Part shown: piece after piece, positions 1 through 8,819 of the stretch
Numbering within the stretch: position 1 is the first letter of the stretch
Layout of the letters: the number at the start of each line of letters is the position of its first letter
Source of the DNA: Nocardioides sp.
Lineage (GTDB): Bacteria; Actinomycetota; Actinomycetes; Propionibacteriales; Nocardioidaceae
Assembly (NCBI GenBank): GCA_025965125.1
Contig: JAOPXM010000105.1
Location: forward strand, 1-34,938
Length of the DNA: 34,938 nt
Direction of reading: 5' to 3'
Made by a program: the position numbers and the translations under genes
Notes under the pieces: model-generated
Told to the model about the DNA's origin: nothing
Database searches by the model: none
Seen by the model: the letters and a program-made list of their open reading frames with translations, nothing else

Positions 1-1588
<1,588 letters not shown>

Positions 1589-1621
1589 CTTCGTGGCCGG
1601 AGGTTTCGATGCAAGCCGTCA

Positions 1622-1643
1622 CATGTTGCGGACATGCAACATG
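1622..1643. promoter_or_regulatory. 22-bp inverted repeat in amtB leader
   Basis: A perfect dyad, CATGTTGC-GGACAT-GCAACATG, with 8-bp arms and a 6-nt spacer, lies 34-55 nt upstream of the amtB GTG. It could be a protein operator or a leader-RNA hairpin. The regulator is unknown. Confidence 0.45.
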
Positions 1644-1655
1644 AACCCGAAATTT

Positions 1656-1671
1656 GTTACTTCCCTGTTAC
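1656..1671 (-). promoter_or_regulatory. Putative GlnR box upstream of amtB
   Basis: On the minus strand the sequence reads GTAAC-AGGGAA-GTAAC. Two half-sites with exact 6-nt spacing fit the actinobacterial GlnR pattern GTnAC-n6-GnAAC, except for T in place of A at one position of the second half-site. The location, 68-83 nt upstream of amtB-PII, is where GlnR activates in Streptomyces and mycobacteria. A third or fourth half-site is not recognisable. Confidence 0.5.
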
Positions 1672-1689
1672 GTCCACGCTCGGCTGCGC

Positions 1690-2820
1690 CTAACCGAGGA
1701 GGGCATCGACGAACGCGCCGGCGTCGAACGGTGCGAGATCATCGGCTCCCTCGCCGAGCCCCACGAGCTTCACCGGGACCCCGAGCTCGCGCTGGACGGC
1801 CACCACGATGCCGCCCTTGGCCGAGCCGTCCAGCTTGGTCAGCACGATGCCGGTCACGTCGACGACCTCGCTGAAGACACGGGCCTGGACCAGGCCGTTC
1901 TGCCCGGTCGTGGCGTCGAGGACGAGCAGCACCTCGGTGACCGGTGCCTGCTTCTCGATGACGCGCTTGACCTTGCCGAGCTCGTCCATCAGGCCGGCCT
2001 TGTTCTGAAGGCGACCGGCGGTGTCGACGATGACCGTGTCGGCGCCGCGCTGGGCGCCCTCCTTGACCGCCTCGAACGCGACGCTGGCCGGGTCGGTGCC
2101 CTCCGGGCCGCGGACGACCTCGACACCCACGCGCTCGCCCCAGGTGGCCAGCTGCTCCACGGCCGCGGCTCGGAACGTGTCAGCGGCCCCCAGGACCACC
2201 TTCAGGTCCTCCGCCACCAGGATCCGGGCGATCTTGCCCACCGTGGTGGTCTTGCCGGAGCCGTTCACGCCCACGACGAGCACGATGCCCGGGTTGCCGT
2301 CGGCGCCGGTCACCTGCAGGCGTCGGTCCATGTCGGGGTCGACGAGCGCCAGCAGCTCCTCACGCAGGACGGTGCGCGGATCCGCGGTGCCGCCGCCCTC
2401 GACACGCAGCCGCGTCCGCAGCCTGTCGACCAGCTCCTGAGTGGGGACGACGCCGACGTCGGCGGTGATCAGGGTGTCCTCGATGGCTTCCCAGGTGTCC
2501 TCGTCCAGGCGATCGCGGGAGAGCAGCGCCAGCAGGCCACGGCCGAGGCCACCCTGCGAGCCGGCAAGCCTCTCGCGCAGGCGGACCAGCCGGGAGGCCC
2601 TGCCCTCGGGGCGCTCCAGGGTGGGCGTCGTGACAGCGGGTGGCGCCTCGACCGGCGAGTCGACGTCCGCTTCGGTGGGCGGGGCTGCGATGACGTCGGT
2701 GCCGGCCCCGGGCGTCCTCGACGGCTCGATCCGGGTGCGCCGTCCGCGCGTCGTGACGAGACCGACGACGGCACCCACGCCGATGACGGCGATGCCGATG
2801 ACGAGGTAGATCAAGTCCAT
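1690..2820 (-). CDS. ftsY: Signal recognition particle receptor FtsY
   Basis: A 376-aa SRP GTPase that docks ribosome-SRP complexes at the membrane for co-translational insertion. It begins with one transmembrane helix (residues 2-23, LIYLVIGIAVIGVGAVVGLV), as is usual for actinobacterial FtsY, followed by a low-complexity linker and the NG domain. Visible GTPase motifs are G1 (GVNGSGKTT), the insertion-box element DTFRAAAVEQL, G3 (DTAGR), G4 (TKLDGSAKGG) and the C-terminal VGLGEGADDLAPF. The length is normal. It lies downstream of smc and two small genes on the same strand, an arrangement common in actinobacteria. Its start is preceded by about 130 nt containing two copies of a short repeat. 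The ffh partner is not in this window. Confidence 0.97.
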   Translation of the reverse strand: MDLIYLVIGIAVIGVGAVVGLVTTRGRRTRIEPSRTPGAGTDVIAAPPTEADVDSPVEAPPAVTTPTLERPEGRASRLVRLRERLAGSQGGLGRGLLALLSRDRLDEDTWEAIEDTLITADVGVVPTQELVDRLRTRLRVEGGGTADPRTVLREELLALVDPDMDRRLQVTGADGNPGIVLVVGVNGSGKTTTVGKIARILVAEDLKVVLGAADTFRAAAVEQLATWGERVGVEVVRGPEGTDPASVAFEAVKEGAQRGADTVIVDTAGRLQNKAGLMDELGKVKRVIEKQAPVTEVLLVLDATTGQNGLVQARVFSEVVDVTGIVLTKLDGSAKGGIVVAVQRELGVPVKLVGLGEGADDLAPFDAGAFVDALLG

Positions 2821-2858
2821 GCGTCAATCCAACCAGAGGTCCGGCGCAGGCCCAGGGC

Positions 2859-2965
2859 TGGTGGCTCAGTGCTTGCGGGCGGGTGCTCGTGTCGCTGTGC
2901 GTGCTGGCCGATGTTCGTGACTCAGTGCTTGCGGACCAGGAGGTGGTGGCTCAGTGCTTGCGGGC
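2859..2965. repeat. Short direct repeats duplicating the 3' end of a small gene
   Basis: An exact 22-bp sequence occurs at 2859-2880 and 2944-2965. An 18-bp core (GTGGCTCAGTGCTTGCGG) is also present at 2917-2934 with one mismatch (GTGACTCAG...). Read on the minus strand, each copy spells the final codons and stop (R-K-H-stop) of the 63-aa membrane protein, so the end of that gene appears three times before ftsY. The spacings are irregular (29 and 56 bp), unlike a CRISPR or minisatellite. Confidence 0.8.
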
Positions 2966-3142
2966 CACCGGATCCGCCGCTTCCTCGTCGAGGGTTGGGG
3001 CCGCGTCGACCGCCCTCGCCATCGCTTCGCCGAGCCAGGGTGCGGCCGGGAGCTCCTCCCCGCGGTTGGGGAAGGCCACGAACGCCAGGACCAGTCCCGA
3101 CAGGACCAAGATCACGAGCATGGCGATGATGACTGTGAGCAC
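2951..3142 (-). CDS. Small single-pass membrane protein, function unknown
   Basis: A 63-aa protein starting at GTG 3142 with a strong ribosome-binding site (GGGAGG, 7 nt before the start), which argues that it is real. Residues 2-27 form one hydrophobic helix (LTVIIAMLVILVLSGLVLAFVAFP). The rest is a short, mostly acidic and Ala/Pro-rich tail ending in ARKH. No enzymatic motif is visible. It sits between the smc-thioesterase pair and ftsY on the same strand. Its final codons and stop are duplicated twice just downstream. It may help anchor something at the membrane, but nothing in the sequence shows this. Confidence 0.75.
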   Translation of the reverse strand: MLTVIIAMLVILVLSGLVLAFVAFPNRGEELPAAPWLGEAMARAVDAAPTLDEEAADPVARKH

Positions 3143-3216
3143 GAAGATTCCTCCCGGACGTTGGTGTCACCTCCTCCTACCCTGATCGGGGCCGGCGTAC
3201 ACCGGGCGCACGTTTT

Positions 3217-3281
3217 CGTTCAATTGCTGGGAAATGGACCTGGATGCGGCCGAACCGCGCACCAAACCCAGCAATTGAACG
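3217..3281. terminator. Long inverted repeat 3' of thioesterase gene, probable terminator or operator
   Basis: Perfect 15-bp arms, CGTTCAATTGCTGGG at 3217-3231 and its complement at 3267-3281, enclose 35 nt that can form a second internal hairpin (around GATGCGG/CCGCGCA). The right arm begins one base past the thioesterase stop codon. There is no U-tract on either side. The AT-rich CAATTG core is unusual for this genome. It could end transcription of smc-thioesterase or be a protein-binding site. Confidence 0.55.
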
Positions 3282-3282
3282 G

Positions 3283-3756
3283 TTAGGTGCGCAGCAGGGG
3301 CGTGACAGCCGCGCGAATCACGTCGGGCATGGGGGTGGTTGGCCGGGCGGGGTCGGTGTTGTCGACGTACACGTGCACGAACCGTCCCTCGGCCGCGGCT
3401 TGGGGCGAGTCGCCCTGGAAGAGGCCAATCCGGTAGACCACCGAGGAGGTCCCGACCTTGTCGACGACCATGCCCATCTCGATCGGGGCCGGAAAGCCCA
3501 GCTCGCGGAAGTAGCGGCAGGACGTCTCGGCCACCACGCCGATCTGGGGCATCCCCCGGATGTCCTGGCCGGTCGCTTCGTACAGGTGGGCGTTGACCGC
3601 GGTGTCGAAGAGCTCGTAGTACGTCGCGTTGTTCAGGTGGCCGTAGGCGTCGTCGTCTCGCCAACGGGTCGTGACCGTGCGCCACGCCACGTAGTCGTCT
3701 CGCGTGGGCCGCTCCGCTGGGTGAGGAGGCAGTTCGGCGCCGGTCTCGAGACCCAT
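3283..3756 (-). CDS. Acyl-CoA thioesterase, 4-hydroxybenzoyl-CoA thioesterase-like hotdog fold
   Basis: A 157-aa single hotdog-fold protein. The signature WRDDDAYGHLNNATYYELFDTA (residues about 32-53) matches the D-x-x-GH-x-NN-x-x-Y motif of the YbgC/4HBT family, whose aspartate acts in thioester hydrolysis. A second conserved block, VVAETSCRYFRELGFPAPIEMG, lies in the middle. The expected activity is hydrolysis of a short- or medium-chain, or aromatic, acyl-CoA in the cytoplasm; the substrate cannot be read from the sequence. Its ATG shares one base with the smc stop (TGATG), so it is translationally coupled to smc and probably co-transcribed. Any functional link with chromosome condensation is unlikely. 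Confidence 0.88.
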   Translation of the reverse strand: MGLETGAELPPHPAERPTRDDYVAWRTVTTRWRDDDAYGHLNNATYYELFDTAVNAHLYEATGQDIRGMPQIGVVAETSCRYFRELGFPAPIEMGMVVDKVGTSSVVYRIGLFQGDSPQAAAEGRFVHVYVDNTDPARPTTPMPDVIRAAVTPLLRT

Positions 3757-6700
3757 CAGGCCGGCTCCACCTCACGCAGTCGCTGGCTGATCACCGCGGA
3801 GACGCCGTCGCCGCGCATGGTGACGCCGTACAGGGCGTCACCGACCTCCATGGTGCGCTTCTGGTGGGTGATCACGAGGAGCTGGGAGTTCTCCCGAAGC
3901 TCCTCGTAGATCTCCAGGAGGCGCCCGAGGTTGGTGTCGTCGAGAGCGGCCTCGACCTCGTCGAGGATGTAGAACGGCGAGGGCCGGGCCTTGAACAGCG
4001 CAACGAGGAAGCAAACGGCGACCAGCGAGCGTTCGCCGCCCGAGAGCAGGGAGAGCCGCTTCACCTTCTTGCCGGCCGGGCGGGCCTCGACCTCGATTCC
4101 GGTCGACAGCATGTCGTCCGGGGTGGTCAGCACCAGGCGTCCCTCGCCGCCGGGGAAGAGTCGGGAGAACGTCGCGTCGAACGCCCTCTCCACGTCCGCG
4201 AAGGCCTCGGTGAAGACCTGTTCCACGCGCTGGTCCACCTCCCGGACGATGTCGAGGAGGTCCTTGCGGGTCCGGCGGAGGTCCTCGAGCTGCTCGGAGA
4301 GGAACTGGTGGCGCTCCTCCATCGCGGAGTACTCCTCGAGGGCCAACGGGTTGACCTTGCCCAGCATCGTCAGCGCACGTTCCGCGGTGCGCAACCGCTT
4401 CTGCTGCTCCTCGCGCACGTACGGCACCGGTGCCGGCAGGTTGCCGTCCTCGTCGGGCAGGGTCGGTGGAACCAGCAGGTCGGGACCGTAGTCGCCGACG
4501 AGCCCGTCGGCGTCCAGGCCGAGCTCCTCCAGGGCGCGTTCCTCGATCTGCTCCATGCGCATCCGCTGCTGAGTGCGGGCCATCTCGTCGCGGTGCACCG
4601 AGTTGACCAGCTCGTCGTGCTCGCGGCTCAGGTCGCGAAGCCGACCGCGGACGTCGAGCAGCTCCTGCTCGCGCCCGCCGCGGGCCTGTTCGACCGCAGC
4701 GCGTGCCTGCGCCGCCCGGTGGATCGAGCCCTCGAGACGAACCAGTACCTGGGCCACGCCGATGCCCACGGCCTGCGCGGCACGCCCCTCCCGGATCAGG
4801 CGCTCGCGTCGCTCGGCGGCTCGAGCTCTTGCTTCGCGTTCGGCCGCTGCGGACCGCATCAGGGTGTCCGCGCGACCGTGGAGAGCGCGGGCTCGTTCCT
4901 CCGACGTTCGCAGGGAGAGCCGGGCATCCATCTCCGCCTGGCGGCCCGCTCGAGCCCCCTCGAGGAGCTGCTCGCGGGGCTGGGTGTCGGGCTCCTCGTC
5001 GGGGGCATCCTCGGCGGAGGCAAGTCGGGCCTCGAGCTCGGCCAGTCCGGCCAGGTCCTGGTCGCGGGCCTCCTCGGCCGTCGTGATGGCCTGGGTCAGC
5101 CGTTCTGCCTCGCCCTTGGCGGCCCGGGCCAGGGAGCCGTACTGGCCCAGCTCCTCGGCGACGGCCGCGAGCGTGGCGTCGGACTCGTGCAGCTTCGCGA
5201 GCGCCACGTCGACGCGCTTGCGGGCCTCGAGCCGCTCGGCCTCGAGCCGCGACATGTCGAAGCCGAGGCGCTCGGACGACGCGATGGCCTCGGTCAGCAT
5301 CGCTTCGGCCTCGTCGACCGCGGCCTGGATCTCGATCAGGCTGGGTTGTCTCGAGGAGCCGCCGGCGGCGAAGTGGGTGCCGAGCAGGTCGCCGTCGCGG
5401 GTCACCGCGGTCACGTCCGGGAGGTCGGCGACGAGCGTGGTGGCGGCAGCGAGGTCGTCGACCACCGCGATCTTGAACAGGAGCCGGTTGAGCGCCGGGC
5501 GCAGAGCCTCGGGGCACTCCACGACCTCCACGGCGTACGCCGCGTGGCTGGGCAGCCCGGGCCAGCTCGTGTCGTCGGACACGTGCTCGGCGGCCCCGCC
5601 GAGCAGGAGTCCCGCACGGCCCAGGTCGTCACCCTTGAGGTGGCCGATCGCAGCCACGGCGGCGTCGGCATCGACCACGGCGACGGCATCCGCGGCCGAG
5701 CCCAGGGCGCTGGCCACGGCGGTTTCGTAGCCGCTGCGGACCGACAGCAGGGCTGCGACGGAGCCCAGCAGGCCGGAGACCGCATCGGAGGCGGCCAGTA
5801 GGGCACCGGCGCCGTCCTTGCGGTTGAGCCCCATCTGCAGGGCGTCCTTGCGGGCGGCCAGGGTGGAGCGGTCACGGTCGGCCTGCAGCGCTTCGTCTCT
5901 CGCCTTGGCCAGTCGCTCCTCGATGTCGTCGAGGGCGGCGACCGCTGCTTCGTGCTCGGCGTCGAGGCCTTCTTCGCCGGCGTCGAGTCCGGCGACCTTG
6001 GTCTCGAGCGAGGTGAAGTCACGCTGGGCCCGGTCGACGCGGGCGGCGGCCTCCTCGCGGGCGAACCGGAGCCGGCCCACCTCGTCGTCGGCGGCCGCGG
6101 CGCGCGACTTGAGCGCGTTGACCTGGCCGTGCAGGCGGGCCAGTCCTTCACGCCGATCTGCGGCGGCCCGTTGGAGCCCCGCGATGCGACGCTCCTCGGC
6201 CGCGGCGGCCTCCTCGGCGGCCTTGCGGGCGTTGACCGCCTGCTCGAGGGTCGTGCGGTGCGCGTCGACCTCCGCGGCGATCTGCTGCTCCTGCTCACGC
6301 ACCCGCTCGGCCTCGACCTCCAGCTGCTCGGGGTCCCGGCCCGACTGGACCTCGTCGGACTCGGCCGTGCCCGCGGCGTTGCGGACCCGCTCGGCCGCCA
6401 GCGACTGGGTTCCGCGCAGGCGTTCGCGGAGCCCCGACAGCGCGGCCCAGGCGTCCTGAGCTCGTGAGAGGGCGGGCAGGTCCTCGCGGAGAGCAGCCTC
6501 GAGCGCCGTCTCGGCGGCCCGGGCGGCCGCCGTGGCGGACTCCACCTGTTCACGCCGCTCGACGAGGATCGACTCGTCGGCCAGTTCCTGCTCGAGCGCG
6601 GTGCGCGCGGTGACCAGGTCGTCGGCCATCAGCCGGGCCCGTGCGTCGCGCGCGTCGGCCTGGACGCTCGCTGCCCTGCGGGCCACCTCTGCCTGGCGGC

Positions 6701-7316
6701 CGAGCGGCTTCAGCTGGCGCCGGATCTCGGTGAGCAGGTCGTTCAGTCGCATGAGGTTGCCCTCGGTGGAATCGAGCTTGCGGAGCGCCTTCTCCTTGCG
6801 CTTGCGGTGCTTGAGGACTCCCGCGGCCTCCTCGATGAACCCGCGCCGGTCCTCCGGTGTCGCGTGCAGGATCGTGTCGAGCTGCCCCTGGCCGACGATG
6901 ACGTGCATCTCGCGGCCGATGCCGGAGTCGGACAACAGGTCCTGGACGTCAAGCAGGCGGCACGGGTTGCCGTTGATGGCGTACTCCGAGCCACCGCTGC
7001 GGAACATCGTCCGGCTGATCGTGACCTCGGCGTACTCGATGGGCAGTGCCCCATCGGAGTTGTCGATGGTGAGCAGCACCTCGGCGCGACCCAACGGGGG
7101 ACGGCCGGACGTGCCGGCGAAGATGACGTCCTCCATCTTGCCGCCACGCAACGACTTGGCGCCCTGCTCGCCCATCACCCATGCGAGGGCGTCGACGACG
7201 TTGGACTTGCCGGAGCCATTGGGCCCGACGACGCACGTGATGCCGGGCTCGAGCTGCAGCGTCGTCGAGGAGGCGAAGGACTTGAACCCTTTGAGGGTCA
7301 GGCTCTTCAGGTACAA
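3756..7316 (-). CDS. smc: Chromosome segregation ATPase SMC
   Basis: An SMC-family ATPase that forms a V-shaped dimer and, with ScpA/ScpB, loads at ParB-parS to individualise sister chromosomes. Features in order: Walker A (GPNGSGKSN) near the N-terminus, the Q-loop region with MEDVIFAGT, a long coiled coil, a globular hinge around residues 490-640, a second coiled coil, the ABC signature LSGGERSL and Walker B/D-loop (YILDEVEAALDDTN). I place the start at TTG 7316 (reads LYLKSLTLKGFKSFA), because family members begin MYLKSL and GGGAG lies 7 nt upstream, giving 1186 aa. An upstream ATG at 7394 would add 26 atypical residues and falls inside a small hairpin. The gene is intact and of normal length. 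Confidence 0.95.
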   Translation of the reverse strand: MYLKSLTLKGFKSFASSTTLQLEPGITCVVGPNGSGKSNVVDALAWVMGEQGAKSLRGGKMEDVIFAGTSGRPPLGRAEVLLTIDNSDGALPIEYAEVTISRTMFRSGGSEYAINGNPCRLLDVQDLLSDSGIGREMHVIVGQGQLDTILHATPEDRRGFIEEAAGVLKHRKRKEKALRKLDSTEGNLMRLNDLLTEIRRQLKPLGRQAEVARRAASVQADARDARARLMADDLVTARTALEQELADESILVERREQVESATAAARAAETALEAALREDLPALSRAQDAWAALSGLRERLRGTQSLAAERVRNAAGTAESDEVQSGRDPEQLEVEAERVREQEQQIAAEVDAHRTTLEQAVNARKAAEEAAAAEERRIAGLQRAAADRREGLARLHGQVNALKSRAAAADDEVGRLRFAREEAAARVDRAQRDFTSLETKVAGLDAGEEGLDAEHEAAVAALDDIEERLAKARDEALQADRDRSTLAARKDALQMGLNRKDGAGALLAASDAVSGLLGSVAALLSVRSGYETAVASALGSAADAVAVVDADAAVAAIGHLKGDDLGRAGLLLGGAAEHVSDDTSWPGLPSHAAYAVEVVECPEALRPALNRLLFKIAVVDDLAAATTLVADLPDVTAVTRDGDLLGTHFAAGGSSRQPSLIEIQAAVDEAEAMLTEAIASSERLGFDMSRLEAERLEARKRVDVALAKLHESDATLAAVAEELGQYGSLARAAKGEAERLTQAITTAEEARDQDLAGLAELEARLASAEDAPDEEPDTQPREQLLEGARAGRQAEMDARLSLRTSEERARALHGRADTLMRSAAAEREARARAAERRERLIREGRAAQAVGIGVAQVLVRLEGSIHRAAQARAAVEQARGGREQELLDVRGRLRDLSREHDELVNSVHRDEMARTQQRMRMEQIEERALEELGLDADGLVGDYGPDLLVPPTLPDEDGNLPAPVPYVREEQQKRLRTAERALTMLGKVNPLALEEYSAMEERHQFLSEQLEDLRRTRKDLLDIVREVDQRVEQVFTEAFADVERAFDATFSRLFPGGEGRLVLTTPDDMLSTGIEVEARPAGKKVKRLSLLSGGERSLVAVCFLVALFKARPSPFYILDEVEAALDDTNLGRLLEIYEELRENSQLLVITHQKRTMEVGDALYGVTMRGDGVSAVISQRLREVEPA

Positions 7317-7387
7317 CGTGGGGCTCCCAACCATCTCGACGATCCAGCCGCCGCCCGTCGCCGGTCGACGTGAGGACTGAAGCGAAG

Positions 7388-7402
7388 GCTGCATTCTGCA
7401 GC
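7388..7402. other. Small hairpin in smc upstream region
   Basis: GCTGCA-TTC-TGCAGC, a perfect 6-bp stem with a 3-nt loop. It encloses the upstream ATG (7394) that could otherwise be taken as the smc start, which favours initiation at 7316. A function as a leader structure is possible but unproven. Confidence 0.35.
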
Positions 7403-7478
7403 ACTGCGCTGGGGAAGCTCAGCGCGGCTCACCTTACCGTCGCGCGACCGCGTCCCGGGACGTGTGCCTGAGAACGCC

Positions 7479-7495
7479 CCCGGCGCGTCGCCGGG
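7479..7495 (-). terminator. Hairpin 3' of FAH-family gene
   Basis: CCCGGCG-CGT-CGCCGGG, a perfect 7-bp GC-rich stem, sits one base beyond the stop of the FAH-family gene, in the position of a terminator. It separates the island from smc, which is transcribed in the same direction. No U-tract follows, as is common for terminators in high-GC actinobacteria. Confidence 0.5.
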
Positions 7496-7496
7496 C

Positions 7497-8348
7497 TCAT
7501 CCGTGCCGGAGCCGCACCGTTGATCTCAGGGTGCCGATGCGGTCGATCGTGACTTCCACCTGGTCGCCGTCACGCAGAAAGCTCGGCGGGTTCATGGCAA
7601 CCCCGACGCCCGGGGGCGTACCCGTGAGCAAGACATCGCCAGGCTCCAGCGTGATGAACCTGGAGACGTGGACCAGGAGCTCTGGGACCGAGAAGATCAG
7701 GTCGGAGGTGCTTCCCTCCTGACGCTGCTCACTGTTGACCGTCGTGATGAGCGTCAGTCCCGAAGCATCGCCCAGCTCGTCGGAGGTGACGATGACCGGT
7801 CCGAGGGGGGCGAAACCGTCACTGCCCTTGGCTCGCCACCACTGACCGTCGTTGCGCTGCTGCGTTCGAGCAGACACGTCATTGGCGATCGTGTATCCCA
7901 GCACGTGAGAGAGCGCCGCCTCGTGGGTGACCCTTCGACATTGCTTGCCGATGACGACGGCGAGCTCGCCCTCGTAGTCAAGCTCGCCCAGGCCGGAGTC
8001 CGCCACCTCGATGTATCCGTCCGGATCCACGAGCGAGCCGCTGAACTTTGCGAACAGCATCGGCTCGGCCGGCGCTGCCCGCCCGGTCTCCGCCGCGTGC
8101 GCGCCATAGTTCAATGCGGCGCACAGGATCCGTCCGGGACGCCGCACTGGGGTGAGGAACCGGAGCTGCTGGGCCGTCAGGCTGCCCAAGCCCGAACCGT
8201 TCAGGTCCACCCCGGCGTGCAGTGCTTCCTGGAGCACGTCCGCGGCGACGTGATCGGACTCATGGGCCAGCACGACGGCCGTCTCGCCCTCGAGCCGGAC
8301 CAGCGCCGGCCGGTCCGCGTCAGGCGGCTGAACTCGCGCGATCCGCAC
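7497..8348 (-). CDS. Fumarylacetoacetate hydrolase (FAH) family protein
   Basis: A 283-aa protein with the FAH/2-hydroxyhepta-2,4-diene-1,7-dioate isomerase fold. Visible motifs are ALNYGAH (about 78-84), the metal-binding ELDYEGELAVVIG with E126 and E128, NDVSARTQQRNDGQWWRAKG with D157, and the C-terminal GDVLLTGTPPGVG. Members hydrolyse or decarboxylate 2,4-dioxo acids or 2-keto sugar-acid derivatives using Mg2+ or Mn2+. In sugar and aromatic catabolism they usually perform the last C-C cleavage. The GTG start lies one base after the stop of the upstream Dabb gene, so the two form one transcript divergent from lysR. The exact substrate is unknown; the island context suggests a ketoacid made by the dehydrogenases encoded further along. 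Confidence 0.9.
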   Translation of the reverse strand: MRIARVQPPDADRPALVRLEGETAVVLAHESDHVAADVLQEALHAGVDLNGSGLGSLTAQQLRFLTPVRRPGRILCAALNYGAHAAETGRAAPAEPMLFAKFSGSLVDPDGYIEVADSGLGELDYEGELAVVIGKQCRRVTHEAALSHVLGYTIANDVSARTQQRNDGQWWRAKGSDGFAPLGPVIVTSDELGDASGLTLITTVNSEQRQEGSTSDLIFSVPELLVHVSRFITLEPGDVLLTGTPPGVGVAMNPPSFLRDGDQVEVTIDRIGTLRSTVRLRHG

Positions 8349-8349
8349 C

Positions 8350-8664
8350 TCAGCGCTCCGCCGTCAACGCGCCGGCCGGCTCCCAGATGAAGTCGACGCA
8401 GATGTGCTCGGAGGTGACCGAACGGTTGTAGGCCACGACCTCCAGATGCAGCGGGTGGTCCTGGTAGGCGTCGAGCGACGCCTTGTCGGCGAAGGTGATT
8501 CGGACGCAGTAGTCGAAGCCGCGAGAGCGGTCGCCGAAGTTCTTGCCCAGCGCGAAGTCGAGGGCCCCGGGGACGTCCTTGAGGCGACCCAGCTGCCGCA
8601 TGAGCTCCGCCTCGGTCTCCGCAGACAGGTCTTCGGCCTTGAACATGATGACGTGATCGAGCAT
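8350..8664 (-). CDS. Dabb family (stress-responsive alpha/beta barrel) protein
   Basis: A 104-aa protein with the Dabb ferredoxin-like fold. It starts MLDHVIMFKAEDLSAE, resembling the usual M-x-x-HVVLFK opening, and continues with the central GRSRGFDYCVRITFADKASLDAYQDHPLHLE block that contains the conserved Y-Q-x-H-P-x-H. Such proteins form dimers; some are cyclases or degradative accessory enzymes and many are uncharacterised. I chose ATG 8664 because the motif begins there and the LysR box at 8723-8737 then lies upstream of the gene. A longer frame beginning at 8724 would place the start inside that box. It is followed one base later by the FAH gene. Confidence 0.85.
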   Translation of the reverse strand: MLDHVIMFKAEDLSAETEAELMRQLGRLKDVPGALDFALGKNFGDRSRGFDYCVRITFADKASLDAYQDHPLHLEVVAYNRSVTSEHICVDFIWEPAGALTAER

Positions 8665-8722
8665 GTGACCATCGTCGGTGCGGTCGTGGGCATGCGTCCA
8701 ATACCAGTGTTGACCTGCGCCC

Positions 8723-8737
8723 ATAGAGAACGCCTAT
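8723..8737. promoter_or_regulatory. Putative LysR operator (T-N11-A box), copy 1
   Basis: ATAG-AGAACGC-CTAT is a 15-bp interrupted dyad with the T-N11-A arrangement recognised by LysR-family regulators. It lies in the intergenic space between the Dabb-FAH operon and lysR. The same ATAG-N7-YTAT form recurs twice upstream of the island's other divergent operons (12117-12131 and 12141-12155). Confidence 0.6.
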
Positions 8738-8745
8738 CTTCACCG

Positions 8746-8760
8746 GCCGACCCGGTCGGC
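8746..8760. promoter_or_regulatory. 15-bp dyad next to LysR box
   Basis: GCCGACC-C-GGTCGGC is a perfect inverted repeat with 7-bp arms. Its centre is 23 bp from the centre of the LysR box, close to the 24-bp spacing of the paired boxes at the adh-sdr promoter. It may be a second regulator contact or a hairpin in the lysR leader. Confidence 0.35.
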
Positions 8761-8819
8761 TCGGACCACCCGAGGGCGACCGGCGCCCAACCGAGATCTG
8801 CGCTGAGTATTCTGGTGTT

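Noticed and set aside
2859-2965. Short repeats considered as a CRISPR array
   Set aside because: Only three units, irregular 29/56-bp spacing, one unit overlaps a coding end, and there are no cas genes.
3864-5801. Long open frames opposite and within smc
   Set aside because: The smc frame has all SMC motifs; the others are low-complexity by-products of third-position GC bias.
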